Translations under genes and position numbers: made by a program | Part shown: positions 45,956 through 55,425 of the stretch, piece after piece | How the letters are laid out: each line of letters opens with the position of its first letter | Position numbering within the stretch: position 1 is the stretch's first letter | NCBI GenBank assembly: GCA_029239755.1 | Contig: JARBUI010000008.1 | Location: 55,133 to 119,132 of the forward strand | Direction of reading: 5' to 3' | Length of the DNA: 64,000 nt | Origin: Clostridia bacterium | GTDB taxonomy: Bacteria > Bacillota > Clostridia > Lachnospirales > Cellulosilyticaceae | Notes under the pieces: generated by a model | Told to the model about the DNA's origin: nothing | The model's database searches: none | The model's input: only the letters and a program-made list of their open reading frames with translations

Positions 45956-47011
45956 GTGAGATTAATTAGTGTAAATACGATAAAAGAGGGAGATGTTATC
46001 GCAAGAGACATTATAAGTTATGAAGGAGGTATTCTACTTAAGAGCTCAAGCAAATTTAAAAATGCTTTTAGGCAAAAGCTTTTAGAGAGAAATATTACTG
46101 AGGTATATATAGAAGATGAGTTATCAAAAGGTATTAATCCGAGTCCTATTATTAATCCTCAGGTAAGACAGCAGATAAATAAAGATGTCAATGTTGAGTT
46201 CAACAAATTAAAGGACAATTTACAAATAGATGTAGAAGGTATTGCAAAGATCACAAGAGTGTTGATAGCGGAGCTTTGTAAGGAACATATTGTATGTGAC
46301 GTCATGGACTTAAAAATGAATGATGACTATACTTATCAGCATTGTATTGGTGTTGCCATCTTAACGACTATTGTCTGCAGAAAAATGAGTATAAGGCAGG
46401 ATTATGCCCAAAAAATTGTTATGGGGGCATTGATGCATGATATAGGGAAAATTATTATTCCGAAAAATGTTTTAAATAAGCCTGACAAGCTTACAGCAGA
46501 GGAATATGAATTACTTAAGACCCATGCTGAAATGGGTTATAAAATTGTTCAAGCAAACAGCGGCTTAAGTCCTATAACAAAGTTAGCTATACTATGCCAT
46601 CATGAGAGAGAAGATGGATCGGGATATCCGTTAGGAAAAGGAGAGGAACTTCATGTAGGGGCTAAAATAGTAGCGGCATGTGATGTGTTCCATGCTTTAC
46701 TATCAAATAGACCTTATAGACAGGCGTTATCAGTTAAAGAGGTTATTTCAATAGCTCAAATGGAAAAGCTTAATGGACCTGTTAGACAAGCTATAGAAAG
46801 TGTATTAGCATTTTATCCTATAGGGAGTATTATTCTTTTGAGTAATGGTGATGTAGGCATTGTGGAAAAAAATTTCGCAAACGATGTAACAAGGCCACTC
46901 GTAAGGGTTATTAGCAATATGAAAACTAAGAGAAGAAAAGAATATAAAATAAATTTACAAGAAGAACTTGATATTGATGTTGTACAAAAAATGCCAGATT
47001 TGCCACTGTAA
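45956..47011 (+). CDS. HD-GYP domain protein, probable c-di-GMP phosphodiesterase
   Basis: 351 residues from GTG at 45956 (AGAGGT upstream). An N-terminal ~95-residue DUF3391-like segment (RLISVNTIKEGDVIARDI, then ILLKSSSKF) precedes the HD-GYP domain: HDIGK at 161-165, HHE at 215-217, DGSGYP at 220-225, then ACDVFHALLSNRPYR. A C-terminal ~60-residue extension (GSIILLSNGDVGIVEK) resembles the tail seen in many clostridial HD-GYP proteins. It is a stand-alone cytoplasmic enzyme, monocistronic, and the second HD-GYP gene of the window. Confidence 0.9.
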   Translation: MRLISVNTIKEGDVIARDIISYEGGILLKSSSKFKNAFRQKLLERNITEVYIEDELSKGINPSPIINPQVRQQINKDVNVEFNKLKDNLQIDVEGIAKITRVLIAELCKEHIVCDVMDLKMNDDYTYQHCIGVAILTTIVCRKMSIRQDYAQKIVMGALMHDIGKIIIPKNVLNKPDKLTAEEYELLKTHAEMGYKIVQANSGLSPITKLAILCHHEREDGSGYPLGKGEELHVGAKIVAACDVFHALLSNRPYRQALSVKEVISIAQMEKLNGPVRQAIESVLAFYPIGSIILLSNGDVGIVEKNFANDVTRPLVRVISNMKTKRRKEYKINLQEELDIDVVQKMPDLPL

Positions 47012-47040
47012 ATGAGGTGTGGAGAAACTTATTTATAGCC

Positions 47041-47100
47041 TATAATAAGAGACCATAGTCAGAAGATGAACACATTCTAGGACTATGGCCTCTTATTATA
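47041..47100. terminator. bidirectional terminator between HD-GYP and the BMP importer operon
   Basis: Twenty-base arms (TATAATAAGAGACCATAGTC and the complementary strand at 47081-47100) match in 19 of 20 positions around a 20-base loop. Confidence 0.92.
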
Positions 47101-47115
47101 TTTACAGGGATATTT

Positions 47116-48069
47116 TTAACGTTTACCGTGGTCAAAAGGCTCACCAGAAGCTTTTGGTGCCTGTGAGGATTTTGAGAAGATAACTAAAGCTATAAGCGTT
47201 ACTGCATAAGGAAAGACTTTTAAAAATACTGAAGGTATCTTTGCAAACTCGGGGATAACTTGAGAGACGTTAGAAATGGTACTAGCAAAACCAAAGAACA
47301 ATGTTGTTGCTAATATACCTAAAGGTTTCCATTGACCAAATATAAGTGCAGCAAGAGCTAAAAAGCCAAAGCCAGCTACATTACCATTAAATTCCCCTGA
47401 AAAAGTAACCAGATAAATACCTCCGCCAAGACCAGCGAATGCACCGGATATAACAACACCTAGATAACGCATACGAGCAACATTGATCCCTGCTGCATCA
47501 GCTGCATGAGGATGTTCACCACATGCTCTTAGCCTTAATCCAAAAGAAGTTTTATAAAGAATGAACGTAAAAATGATAAGTATAGCAAGGACTATCCAGG
47601 TGCTCATATAGGTGTTTCTAAAAAATAATGGACCAATAACGGGAATATCCTTTAAAAAGATAATACTCTGCTTACTAAGGCTATTCTGCAGGCGAATATT
47701 GCCACTTCCTGTAATATTTCTTGCTAGAAAGATAGTTAGTGATCCAGCCATCATGTTAATCGCTGTACCACTTATAACTTGATTAGCCTGAAGATTGATA
47801 CTGGCAAAAGCATGTAAAAGAGAAAAGAGAGCCCCAACAGCTGCAGCCACCAAAAGACCTATTATAATGGTCCAAATGCCGTTGCCAAAAGCACTCTGCA
47901 GTGAAAAAACTGTCAGGCCGCTGGAAAAAGCTCCAACGATCATAAGTCCATCAAGACCAATATTAACAACACCGCTTCGTTCACAATAAAGAGCCCCTAG
48001 AGCAGTAATAAGAAGCGGAATGGTATAAGCTATCGCATAAGGAAATACTTGTTCAATAATCTGCCACAT
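47116..48069 (-). CDS. BMP-type nucleoside ABC transporter permease (second)
   Basis: 317 residues, about nine helices, of the branched-chain/simple sugar permease superfamily. IPLLITALGALYCERSGVVNIGLDGLMI is the N-terminal signature of the YufQ/NupQ type, and LRACGEHPHAADAAGINV follows in the middle. With the upstream permease it forms the channel for a BMP-type importer. AAAGGAG precedes ATG. It is the last gene of the four-gene operon and is followed by a terminator. Confidence 0.9.
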   Translation of the reverse strand: MWQIIEQVFPYAIAYTIPLLITALGALYCERSGVVNIGLDGLMIVGAFSSGLTVFSLQSAFGNGIWTIIIGLLVAAAVGALFSLLHAFASINLQANQVISGTAINMMAGSLTIFLARNITGSGNIRLQNSLSKQSIIFLKDIPVIGPLFFRNTYMSTWIVLAILIIFTFILYKTSFGLRLRACGEHPHAADAAGINVARMRYLGVVISGAFAGLGGGIYLVTFSGEFNGNVAGFGFLALAALIFGQWKPLGILATTLFFGFASTISNVSQVIPEFAKIPSVFLKVFPYAVTLIALVIFSKSSQAPKASGEPFDHGKR

Positions 48070-48071
48070 TG

Positions 48072-49196
48072 TTATTCAGCTCCTTTCGTATCACTATCTT
48101 TTTCAGCGGGATCAGTACTCATCACTCTTTCATCTATAAGTGGCGGCTGCAAAGAAACATCTTTCTTTTGCGATTTAAAGAATTTATCTAAAAATCTCTC
48201 AACCAATATACTTGTTGCAGCAAAGTATATAATAGTAGCAATAATAGTATCTGCTATTTCAGGCGGAACATCTGTCATAGCATTCATAAAACCACGGCCT
48301 GAATAAAGAAGGCCAAAAAATAAAGCGGCAAATAATGAGCCAATAGGTGTATTAGCTCCAAGAAGAGAAACAGCAATACCATCAAACCCTTGAGAGGGCA
48401 TAACGCCAATTTGAATATTATTTGCATTACCCGCATATTGTACCATACCAGCAAGACCAGCGAGGCCACCGGCAATCATCATAGATAAAATAATGTTTTT
48501 ATTAACAGAAATGCCTCCATACTCTGCTGCATGCCTATTAAATCCAACAGATTTCAATTCATAACCAAAGGTGGTTTTATTTAATATAAAAGCAATGATG
48601 ATAACAGCAATCACTGCGATAAATAGACCAAGATTGATATAGGAGCCGCCAAATAAATTGGACAGCCAAGGCGCTCTTAGAGTAGCACTATCTGGAAGCA
48701 TTCTTGATTCGGTCTCCATATTGCCCTTAAAGTAAGCTTTAATAGCATAATAGACAACCCAATAGCCTATCCAATTCATCATAATAGATGAAACAACTTC
48801 GTGAACATTGAAGAGAGCCTTCAAAATGCCGGGGATAGAGGCAAACAAAGCTCCGCCTAACACACTGGCTAATACCATAGTAGGAACTAAAACACTGCTG
48901 GGTAAATCACTGCTAAGGCCAATTGCTGTTGCACAAAAACCACCAAATAACATTTGACCTGGAGTCCCTATGTTAAATAGACCAGTTCTAAAAGCAAAAG
49001 CAATAGATAATCCAGTTAAAATTAGAGGGGTAGAAGTAGCAAGTGTATCTCCAATTCTCTCTAAAGTTAGAGTACCGCCTTGTATAAGGTACATAAATCC
49101 TGTAAGAGGATTATGACCAGTAATAAGCATAAACAGAGCTCCTGCTATAAGTCCTAAAAATACGGCAATAAGAGAAACAATCCCTTTTCTATTCAT
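48072..49196 (-). CDS. BMP-type nucleoside ABC transporter permease (first)
   Basis: 374 residues. ATG at 49196 lies within the end of the ATPase gene (eight-base overlap). YufP/NupP-like features are an N-terminal helix with GHNPLTGFMYLIQGG, ATSTPLILTGLSIAFAFRTGLFNIG, and NKTTFGYELKSVGFNRHAAEYGGISV. The C-terminal ~45 residues are a hydrophilic tail rich in charged residues (FKSQKKDVSLQPPL and on), longer than usual. Two bases separate it from the next permease. Confidence 0.9.
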   Translation of the reverse strand: MNRKGIVSLIAVFLGLIAGALFMLITGHNPLTGFMYLIQGGTLTLERIGDTLATSTPLILTGLSIAFAFRTGLFNIGTPGQMLFGGFCATAIGLSSDLPSSVLVPTMVLASVLGGALFASIPGILKALFNVHEVVSSIMMNWIGYWVVYYAIKAYFKGNMETESRMLPDSATLRAPWLSNLFGGSYINLGLFIAVIAVIIIAFILNKTTFGYELKSVGFNRHAAEYGGISVNKNIILSMMIAGGLAGLAGMVQYAGNANNIQIGVMPSQGFDGIAVSLLGANTPIGSLFAALFFGLLYSGRGFMNAMTDVPPEIADTIIATIIYFAATSILVERFLDKFFKSQKKDVSLQPPLIDERVMSTDPAEKDSDTKGAE

Positions 49197-50715
49197 GTTG
49201 CTTGTCTCCTTTCACGCCTGCCATCATCAGACCTATTTCGTTTTCATTGGTTTCATCTGCACTTACCATACCTATAAGTTCGCCATTGTTAACTATAGCT
49301 ATTCTGTCAGAAACGTTCATAACTTCATCTAATTCAAGTGAAACAAGTAGGACGGCTTTCCCATTATCTCGTTGTTCAATAAGCCTCTTATGAATATATT
49401 CAATAGAGCCAACATCTAGTCCGCGTGTAGGCTGAACCGCAATAAGAAGTTCAGGATCGAGCTCAATTTCACGGCCTATAATTGCTTTTTGCTGATTTCC
49501 TCCCGATAAAGAACGTGCTATAGAAGCACCGCCTTCACCTGAACGGACATCAAACTCTTCAATAATCTTATTAGCATAATCATGGATAGCTTGTCTGTTT
49601 AAGAGGCCATACTTAGAAAAAGGAGCTTTGTTATAAACCTCTAAAATCATATTATCTTCTATAGTATAATCTAGAACTAAACCACGTTTTTGTCTATCTT
49701 CAGGAATATGTGCAATCCCAGCACTGATACGTTTGCTAACAGGCATATGTGTGATATCTTTATTTTTAATGACAATAGAACCACTTTCTGCTTTTCGAAG
49801 TCCTGTAATAGCTTCTACTAATTCACTTTGCCCATTGCCTTCCACACCAGCTACACCAACGATCTCACCAGCTCTTACCTCAATAGAAAAGTTTTTGAGA
49901 CCTAATACTTTTTTATTGTTTTGTACACTCAAGTTATCAACTTTCAAAATAGTTTCGCCAGGATTACTTGCCGTCTTGGCTACTTTAAAGGATACAGGTC
50001 TTCCTACCATCATTTTAGCCATTTCAGCTTCAGTAGTTGAACTAACATCTACAGTACCTATAAACTTTCCGCGACGAATAACAGTACATCTATCTGCAAC
50101 GGCTTTAATTTCTTTGAGCTTATGGGTAATCAGGATAATAGATTTGCCTTCTTTAATAAGGTTTTTCATGATTTTCATTAAATCAATGATTTCTTGGGGA
50201 GTAAGTACAGCCGTAGGTTCATCAAAAATAAGAACCTCAGCATTTCGATACAGCATTTTGATAATTTCTACTCTTTGCTGCATACCAACAGAAATGTCCT
50301 CAATTTTAGCGTAGGGATCGACATTTAAACCATAGCGTTTTGAAAGTTCTGCTACTCTTTTGGCAGCTGATTTAATATCTACGGTAAGGCCTTTTTTGGG
50401 TTCAATGCCAAGAATAATATTTTCAGTGGTTGTAAAATTATGAACAAGTTTAAAATGTTGATGAACCATCCCAATTCGCAGGTCATTAGCAACGTTAGGG
50501 TTAGAAATTTTGACCTCAGTTCCATTCATTTTTATAATACCCTTATCAGGCTGATACATACCAAAAAGCATGCCCATAAGTGTAGATTTACCAGCACCGT
50601 TTTCACCAAGGAGAGCATGTACTTCGCCGCGTTTAAGCTGAAGCGTAATGTTATCATTGGCAACGATACCGGGGAATTCTTTTCGAATATTTAACATTTC
50701 TACTACATAATCCAT
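49189..50715 (-). CDS. BMP-type nucleoside ABC transporter ATP-binding protein
   Basis: 508 residues, two ABC domains. Domain 1: Walker [10 protein letters not shown], the YufO-type MVHQHFKLVHNFTTTENIILG, DISVGMQQRVEIIKML and VLIFDEPTAVLTPQE. Domain 2: [33 protein letters not shown] and the family-typical LIAVQPTRGLDVG, where the usual DEPT is replaced. AAAGGAGG precedes ATG. It powers uptake of the ligand captured by the BMP lipoprotein, known to be nucleosides in related systems. Confidence 0.92.
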   Translation of the reverse strand: MDYVVEMLNIRKEFPGIVANDNITLQLKRGEVHALLGENGAGKSTLMGMLFGMYQPDKGIIKMNGTEVKISNPNVANDLRIGMVHQHFKLVHNFTTTENIILGIEPKKGLTVDIKSAAKRVAELSKRYGLNVDPYAKIEDISVGMQQRVEIIKMLYRNAEVLIFDEPTAVLTPQEIIDLMKIMKNLIKEGKSIILITHKLKEIKAVADRCTVIRRGKFIGTVDVSSTTEAEMAKMMVGRPVSFKVAKTASNPGETILKVDNLSVQNNKKVLGLKNFSIEVRAGEIVGVAGVEGNGQSELVEAITGLRKAESGSIVIKNKDITHMPVSKRISAGIAHIPEDRQKRGLVLDYTIEDNMILEVYNKAPFSKYGLLNRQAIHDYANKIIEEFDVRSGEGGASIARSLSGGNQQKAIIGREIELDPELLIAVQPTRGLDVGSIEYIHKRLIEQRDNGKAVLLVSLELDEVMNVSDRIAIVNNGELIGMVSADETNENEIGLMMAGVKGDKQHE

Positions 50716-50773
50716 GTTTTCGCCTCCTTTACCCTATTATACAACATTCAGATTAATTTATGAGGTGTTATAT

Positions 50774-50802
50774 TAAAAAAAGACGGAAGTTCCGCCTTTT
50801 TT
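50774..50802. terminator. intercistronic terminator between the BMP lipoprotein and ATPase genes
   Basis: AGACGGAA / TTCCGCCT-type short stem flanked by A and T runs, symmetrical in both directions. It probably makes the lipoprotein more abundant than the membrane components by partial termination. Confidence 0.75.
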
Positions 50803-50833
50803 GTTTGCTTAAAGTACTTATAAGATAAAACTA

Positions 50834-51931
50834 TTATTTGATAAGACTGCCATCATTTGCACTTGCTACAACAACATCTCCGGACTTGATTTTTTCGAAA
50901 ACTTCTTTTGTTTTAGCAACTGCGTCGTCACTTAAGTTAGGATTTGTCTCAGGAATACCAACACCATTATTTTTTGCATCAAATATAAGTGTTTGACCAC
51001 CAGGGAATTTACCTTCAGTTTCCGCCTTAATCATATCATAAGCAGCTTTATCAATGTATTTCATAGCAGAAGTAAGAATAATGGATTTACTTTTCGCATC
51101 ATCATAAATGCCTTCAGCATATTGATCAACGTCTACTCCAATAACCCAAGCTTCTTTGCCATTTTTAGCTCTTTCTTTAGCTTCTGTTATAGCGCCTACA
51201 CCAACGCCGCCAGCTGCTGTAAATATTGCCTTTACGCCTTTGTCGTACATTTGAGCAGCAAGCTGTTGACCAGCAGCAACGTTATCAAATGAACCTTGGT
51301 ATACTATGTTTTCTTCTTTCATAGTAATTTTAGTTCCTAGATTATCATTAGCATATTTCACACCTTGTTGGAAGCCCCAGTTGAATTTCTGAACAGCAGG
51401 GATTTCCATACCGCCAATAAATCCAAAGTCCCCTTCTTTAAGCTGAAGAGCCGCTGCAACACCTGCTAAAAAGCCGGATTCATGTTCAGCAAAGAAAATA
51501 GATACTGTGTTTTCCTTGACAACAGGATTGTAATCTCCATTATGAGGGTTACCATCTATAATAACAAATTTTGCGTCAGTATATTTATCTTGTGCCTTGA
51601 AAACAGCTGTTTCAAATTTAAAACCAGGTGTAACGATAAATCTATAACCAGCATCATAAAGATTGGTTATTTCTTTTAAATAATCTGCTTCTGTAGTTCC
51701 AGCAGGTTTTAGATATTTGGAGTTTGCTCCTGTACCTTGAATACCTTCCCAAGTACCTTGATTAAATGACTTGTCATCAATTGTACCGGCATCTGTTACC
51801 ATACCTATTTTAAGATCTGTTTTGATAGGTTCAAACTTACTGTTAGTTTCTTTTTTTGCGCCCCCACAGCCAGTTAATGTACTCATTGCCATAACAGCAC
51901 AAAGAGCTAAAGCTAAATATTTCTTTTTCAT
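50834..51931 (-). CDS. BMP-family substrate-binding lipoprotein (nucleoside type)
   Basis: 365 residues; signal peptide with lipobox STLTGC (C22). The BMP/PnrA fold is recognised by IGMVTDAGTIDDKSFNQGTWEGIQ, then IDGNPH, FGFIGGMEIPAVQKFNWGFQQG, and AIFTAAGGVGVGAI with VIGVDVDQYAEG. Members bind purine nucleosides such as guanosine, inosine and adenosine. It starts with GGGGTG before ATG and is the first gene of the importer operon on the minus strand. Confidence 0.92.
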   Translation of the reverse strand: MKKKYLALALCAVMAMSTLTGCGGAKKETNSKFEPIKTDLKIGMVTDAGTIDDKSFNQGTWEGIQGTGANSKYLKPAGTTEADYLKEITNLYDAGYRFIVTPGFKFETAVFKAQDKYTDAKFVIIDGNPHNGDYNPVVKENTVSIFFAEHESGFLAGVAAALQLKEGDFGFIGGMEIPAVQKFNWGFQQGVKYANDNLGTKITMKEENIVYQGSFDNVAAGQQLAAQMYDKGVKAIFTAAGGVGVGAITEAKERAKNGKEAWVIGVDVDQYAEGIYDDAKSKSIILTSAMKYIDKAAYDMIKAETEGKFPGGQTLIFDAKNNGVGIPETNPNLSDDAVAKTKEVFEKIKSGDVVVASANDGSLIK

Positions 51932-51960
51932 TTAATTTCACCCCATCCTAAATTTTATAT

Positions 51961-52032
51961 GTAGTATTCTATGTTGTAAATTATTTATACATACTACTTA
52001 TCTATCATATTAAATTTTTTGACTAATTTCAA
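51961..52032 (-). promoter_or_regulatory. promoter and leader hairpin of the BMP importer operon
   Basis: On the minus strand TTGAAA (52032-52027), 17 bases and TATGAT (52009-52004). Downstream in the leader GTAGTAT (51997-51991) can pair with ATACTAC (51967-51961), an inverted repeat that could be an operator or a hairpin. No purine riboswitch consensus is present. Confidence 0.6.
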
Positions 52033-52083
52033 TCTATAAATAATTAATTTTTGTAGGAGTAGGAATATCTATAGTTTTAGATG

Positions 52084-52120
52084 AAAAAAGCAGTCCTATT
52101 TAATTGAACTGCTCTTTTTA
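52084..52120 (-). terminator. terminator of the glycosyltransferase gene
   Basis: AGCAGTTC / GGACTGCT arms around an eight-to-nine-base loop, with T-runs on both sides. The stop codon of the gene lies within the hairpin. Confidence 0.8.
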
Positions 52121-53067
52121 ATATTTTTTTTAGTCGTGATATTATATGTTTTGTCAATAATATAAAGTGGTCTATTTTTACTTTCATCATACATTCGCCC
52201 GATATATTCACCTAATATGCCTATTGAAACAAGCTGAACGCCTCCAAAGAAAGAAATAATAATAATGAGCCATGCAAGAGCGGGAAAGACAACCCTATTT
52301 GGAGTAAGAAGAGCCATGCTATAATAGCAAAATATAAATAGAGCTATAATAATTGCAAATATCCCTAGTTTCATAATGAGCCTAAGTGGCTTAGAAGAGA
52401 ATGAAATAATGCCGTCTACTGCAAATTTAACCATTTTTTTAAAAGGATACTTTGTTTCACCCGCAAGACGAGGATTTCTTTCGTACACAAGAGGGATTTG
52501 ATTAAAACCACACCATGGGACTAAACCCCTTAAGAACCTATTATGTTCCTTAAGATTTACAAGTACGGCAGCAACTTTTTTGTCAATGAGTCTGAAGTCA
52601 CCAGTATCCAGCGGGATATTAGTATCTGATAAATTGTTTAAGATTCTATAAAATAGTTTTGCAGTTATGAGCTTGAAAAAGGTTTCTCCCTTACGTTTTT
52701 GCCTTTTGCCATAAACAACATCGTAGCCAGATTCCCATAGCTTTATCATATCTAAAATAACTTCAGGAGGATCCTGCAGATCAGCATCTATAATCACGAC
52801 GGCGTCTCCAGCTGCATAAGAAATACCGCAAGTGACGGCTGCTTGATGTCCGAAGTTTCTGGAAAGGCTTATAACTTTAGTACAGCTGTCCTTGAGTGAG
52901 ATGGCTTCTAATTGGCTTAAAGTTGCATCCTGACTCCCATCATTTACAAATATAAGCTCATACGTATAAGACGTAAGACTCTGCATAACAGCAGTAAGCT
53001 TTTCATGGCATGGTCTAACCATAGATTCTTCGTAATACATAGGAACCACAACACTTATTTTTTTCAT
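52096..53067 (-). CDS. family 2 polyprenyl-phosphate glycosyltransferase (GtrB/DPMS-like)
   Basis: 323 residues. The N-terminal GT-A domain has ISVVVPMYYEE, VNDGSQDATL, the metal site DAD (94-96 in VIIDADLQDP) and LDTGDFRLID. Two C-terminal helices (about 232-255 and 262-290) plus GILGEYIGRMYDESKNRPLYI complete the GtrB/YkcC architecture. These enzymes load a sugar onto undecaprenyl phosphate for later transfer to wall polymers or lipids. It is monocistronic with AGGAG before ATG. Confidence 0.92.
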   Translation of the reverse strand: MKKISVVVPMYYEESMVRPCHEKLTAVMQSLTSYTYELIFVNDGSQDATLSQLEAISLKDSCTKVISLSRNFGHQAAVTCGISYAAGDAVVIIDADLQDPPEVILDMIKLWESGYDVVYGKRQKRKGETFFKLITAKLFYRILNNLSDTNIPLDTGDFRLIDKKVAAVLVNLKEHNRFLRGLVPWCGFNQIPLVYERNPRLAGETKYPFKKMVKFAVDGIISFSSKPLRLIMKLGIFAIIIALFIFCYYSMALLTPNRVVFPALAWLIIIISFFGGVQLVSIGILGEYIGRMYDESKNRPLYIIDKTYNITTKKNIKKSSSIK

Positions 53068-53204
53068 AGCTTGCTCCTAGCCTTTCATATTTGAATAGAT
53101 TTTGTTATAGAGTATAGCCAAAGTATACAATGATTAGACAGGGTGTAATATGTGAAAAAACAATGAAAAAAATCGTCTTTTATACAAGAATATGGGAATT
53201 TCTT

Positions 53205-53233
53205 TTGTAATAAGAGTTTTTTTCTGATATACT
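53205..53233 (+). promoter_or_regulatory. promoter of the amidase gene
   Basis: TTGTAA (53205-53210), 17 bases and TATACT (53228-53233), 43 bases before the start codon. Confidence 0.65.
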
Positions 53234-53276
53234 ACAAGTAGACTGATCAAAAGAAATTCTAACTAGGAGGATACAA

Positions 53277-54698
53277 ATGAGACATAAGTTTAAAGGAGCT
53301 ATTATGGCAGCTATTATGTTTTGCATGTCGTATGGAGTAACACATGCAGAGCCGATGAAGCTTGTCTATGATGGTACAGCACACACATACGATTTGCCGC
53401 CTATTAGCCTAAGTATAAATAATACACCTGTTCAAACAACTATTATGCCGCCTATTCAATTAGGTGAACGGGTTTTAGTGCCGACACGGGAAGTTTTTGA
53501 GCCAATGGGACTCGCAGTGGAGTGGAGAGCCAGCGAAAACAAGGTATATGTCTATGATCAGACATCTTTATTGGTGTTAGAAGTAAATGGGGCAGAAGCA
53601 TTTGTAAATGGAGAAATGAAACCTCTTGATATGCCGCCAAAGATTATAAATGAAAAACTTATGATCCCTATACGATTTATTAGCGAGCAGCTAGGGTTTA
53701 AGGTAAATTGGCAAGGGGATATAAGAAGTATATCAATAGAAAAACCATTACCGACGCCAACGGAGGAATTACCTGATCCTGATGAAAATACGGTATCAGA
53801 ACCACAGCCAATGCCAGACTTTGAAAATTCATTAAGTCATGTTGTTTATCAATATGAGACAAGTACACTTATTCTTGATAAACCTGCAGGTCTTTCGGCT
53901 GGCAATATATTAGTTACAGATTTATATAGAGACAGAAAATTAATTATTGATTTACAGGGAAATTATTCTCAGTTTTTTAACGGAGGAAGTTTAACAGGGA
54001 GACAGGGTAAGATTAAAAATGCAGCAATTGACAATACGAACGGGACAAAGCTTGTGATAGATACTTTTACAGTTAGTGCGGTTAATCTTTATGAACAAGA
54101 CAATAAAATACATATACAATTTGTAAAGCCAAGTGAAAAGTATGAGAAAATAGTTGTTTTAGATGCAGGACATGGAGGAGAGGATTCAGGCACTGTTGGA
54201 GGAGGGATTAAAGAAAAAGATATTAACCTTGTTTTTACCACTGATATTTATAATCTTTTTATAAATGATCCAAATATTAAGGTCTATATGACCAGAGAAA
54301 CAGATTTTAAACCTAGTTTAGCAGACAGAGTAGCACTTGCTAATGAAGTGGGAGCAGACCTTTTTATATGTATGCATAATAATTCAATTAATAAACCAGA
54401 GATTAATGGAACAGAAACTTTTTATTTTGCTTCTTCAGTCCAAGGACAGTATTTTGCAAAGTTAGTTCAAGCGGGTATTGTTCAAAATCTTAATATGACT
54501 GACCGAAAGGCAAAAGCTGATACGGGATATTATGTTCTTAAGAATACAAAGATGCCAGCTGCTCTCATTGAAGTAGGATTTTTGTCAAGCGAAATAGACA
54601 GACAAAAGTTAACACAGCCTGATTTTTCCCCGCGTTTAGCTGATATTATTTATAATGCGACATTAACTTATTTTGAAAACTATCAAAGTTTAAATTAA
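53277..54698 (+). CDS. secreted N-acetylmuramoyl-L-alanine amidase with copper-amine-oxidase-like and AMIN domains
   Basis: 473 residues. Signal peptide residues 1-24 (cleavage after THA). Residues about 40-155 are a copper amine oxidase N-terminal-like domain with VLVPTREVFEPMGLAVEW and LMIPIRFISEQLGFKVNW. A Pro/Glu-rich linker spans about 156-182. Residues about 188-285 resemble an AMIN domain. Residues about 291-470 are an Amidase_3 domain with zinc ligands H299, E313 and H367 and catalytic E432. It cleaves the amide bond between muramic acid and the stem peptide. The AMIN-like module should place it at the wall or septum. AGGAGG precedes ATG. Confidence 0.93.
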   Translation: MRHKFKGAIMAAIMFCMSYGVTHAEPMKLVYDGTAHTYDLPPISLSINNTPVQTTIMPPIQLGERVLVPTREVFEPMGLAVEWRASENKVYVYDQTSLLVLEVNGAEAFVNGEMKPLDMPPKIINEKLMIPIRFISEQLGFKVNWQGDIRSISIEKPLPTPTEELPDPDENTVSEPQPMPDFENSLSHVVYQYETSTLILDKPAGLSAGNILVTDLYRDRKLIIDLQGNYSQFFNGGSLTGRQGKIKNAAIDNTNGTKLVIDTFTVSAVNLYEQDNKIHIQFVKPSEKYEKIVVLDAGHGGEDSGTVGGGIKEKDINLVFTTDIYNLFINDPNIKVYMTRETDFKPSLADRVALANEVGADLFICMHNNSINKPEINGTETFYFASSVQGQYFAKLVQAGIVQNLNMTDRKAKADTGYYVLKNTKMPAALIEVGFLSSEIDRQKLTQPDFSPRLADIIYNATLTYFENYQSLN

Positions 54699-54737
54699 TA
54701 TGTGTTCTATCCATCTAATCAAAAATTAAAAATAAAA

Positions 54738-54773
54738 ATAAAGGAAACTTGCACAAGTTTCCTTTATTTTTTT
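54738..54773 (+). terminator. terminator after the amidase gene
   Basis: Stem ATAAAGGAAACTT / AAGTTTCCTTTAT around GCAC, followed by a T-run. Confidence 0.93.
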
Positions 54774-54863
54774 ATTCAAATGTAAATATTGTCTGTATAT
54801 TTCAATGAAATAAGTAAAAATTTATATAAACTATAAAAAATTTTAAAATAATGAGTCATAAAC

Positions 54864-54936
54864 TTGAAAATACAAAAATATTATGATATAGTGTGTTTGT
54901 GATAAACAAATGTTCACGTACAGCGAACAAGGAGAA
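54864..54936 (+). promoter_or_regulatory. promoter and short leader of the homoserine/threonine operon
   Basis: TTGAAA (54864-54869), 17 bases and TATAGT (54887-54892). The short leader contains two small hairpins (TTTGT/ACAAA and TGTTC/GAACA) immediately before AAGGAG, so translation initiation could be structure-controlled. The leader is too short for a T-box. Confidence 0.6.
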
Positions 54937-54940
54937 TATT

Positions 54941-55384
54941 ATGAAAGATAAACATCAATTTTACGTTATTAATAAAGATGTATTGCCAGAGATTTTTTTA
55001 AAGGTAGTAGAAGTAAAAAAACTATTAGAAAAAGATAACCTATTGACAGTACAAGAAGCTACAGAGGAAATTGGCATTAGCAGAAGTTCCTTTTATAAAT
55101 ATAAAGATTTTATTTTTCCTTTTTATGATAAAGGAAATGGGCAAGCTATTACCATACTAATACATTTACAGGATGAACCCGGCTTATTATCAGATGTACT
55201 TAATAATATTGCTCATGCGGGAGGAAATGTCTTAACAATTAACCAAATGGTTCCGATGAATGGAATAGCTATCATTAACTTATGTATGCAAACTGCTAAT
55301 ATGGTGATGGATATAGAAGAATTTATAAATGAACTAGAAGCTTTAAAAGGTGTACAACAAATAAAAATATTAGCAAGGGAATAG
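54941..55384 (+). CDS. ACT-domain regulatory protein (UPF0735/PheB-like)
   Basis: 147 residues from ATG at 54941 (AAGGAG upstream); the frame from 54893 begins within the promoter. The N-terminal ~65 residues contain a small HTH-like segment (LTVQEATEEIGISRSSFYKYKD). The C-terminal ACT domain is TILIHLQDEPGLLSDVLNNIAHAGGNVLTINQ. ACT domains bind amino acids. Position as first gene of an operon with hom, lysC and thrB suggests it reports threonine, phenylalanine or a related amino acid level. Confidence 0.88.
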   Translation: MKDKHQFYVINKDVLPEIFLKVVEVKKLLEKDNLLTVQEATEEIGISRSSFYKYKDFIFPFYDKGNGQAITILIHLQDEPGLLSDVLNNIAHAGGNVLTINQMVPMNGIAIINLCMQTANMVMDIEEFINELEALKGVQQIKILARE

Positions 55385-55425
55385 GTGAAGCTTAGATAGA
55401 TCATGATATTATTGGAGGTAATGAT

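Noticed and set aside
49733..50314. 193-codon ORF antisense to the BMP importer ATPase
   Set aside because: It mirrors a fully conserved ATPase gene, has no ribosome site, and its composition is that of a complementary-strand shadow.
51932..52095. Purine riboswitch upstream of the BMP nucleoside importer
   Set aside because: The conserved purine-aptamer segments are not present; only a simple inverted repeat is seen.
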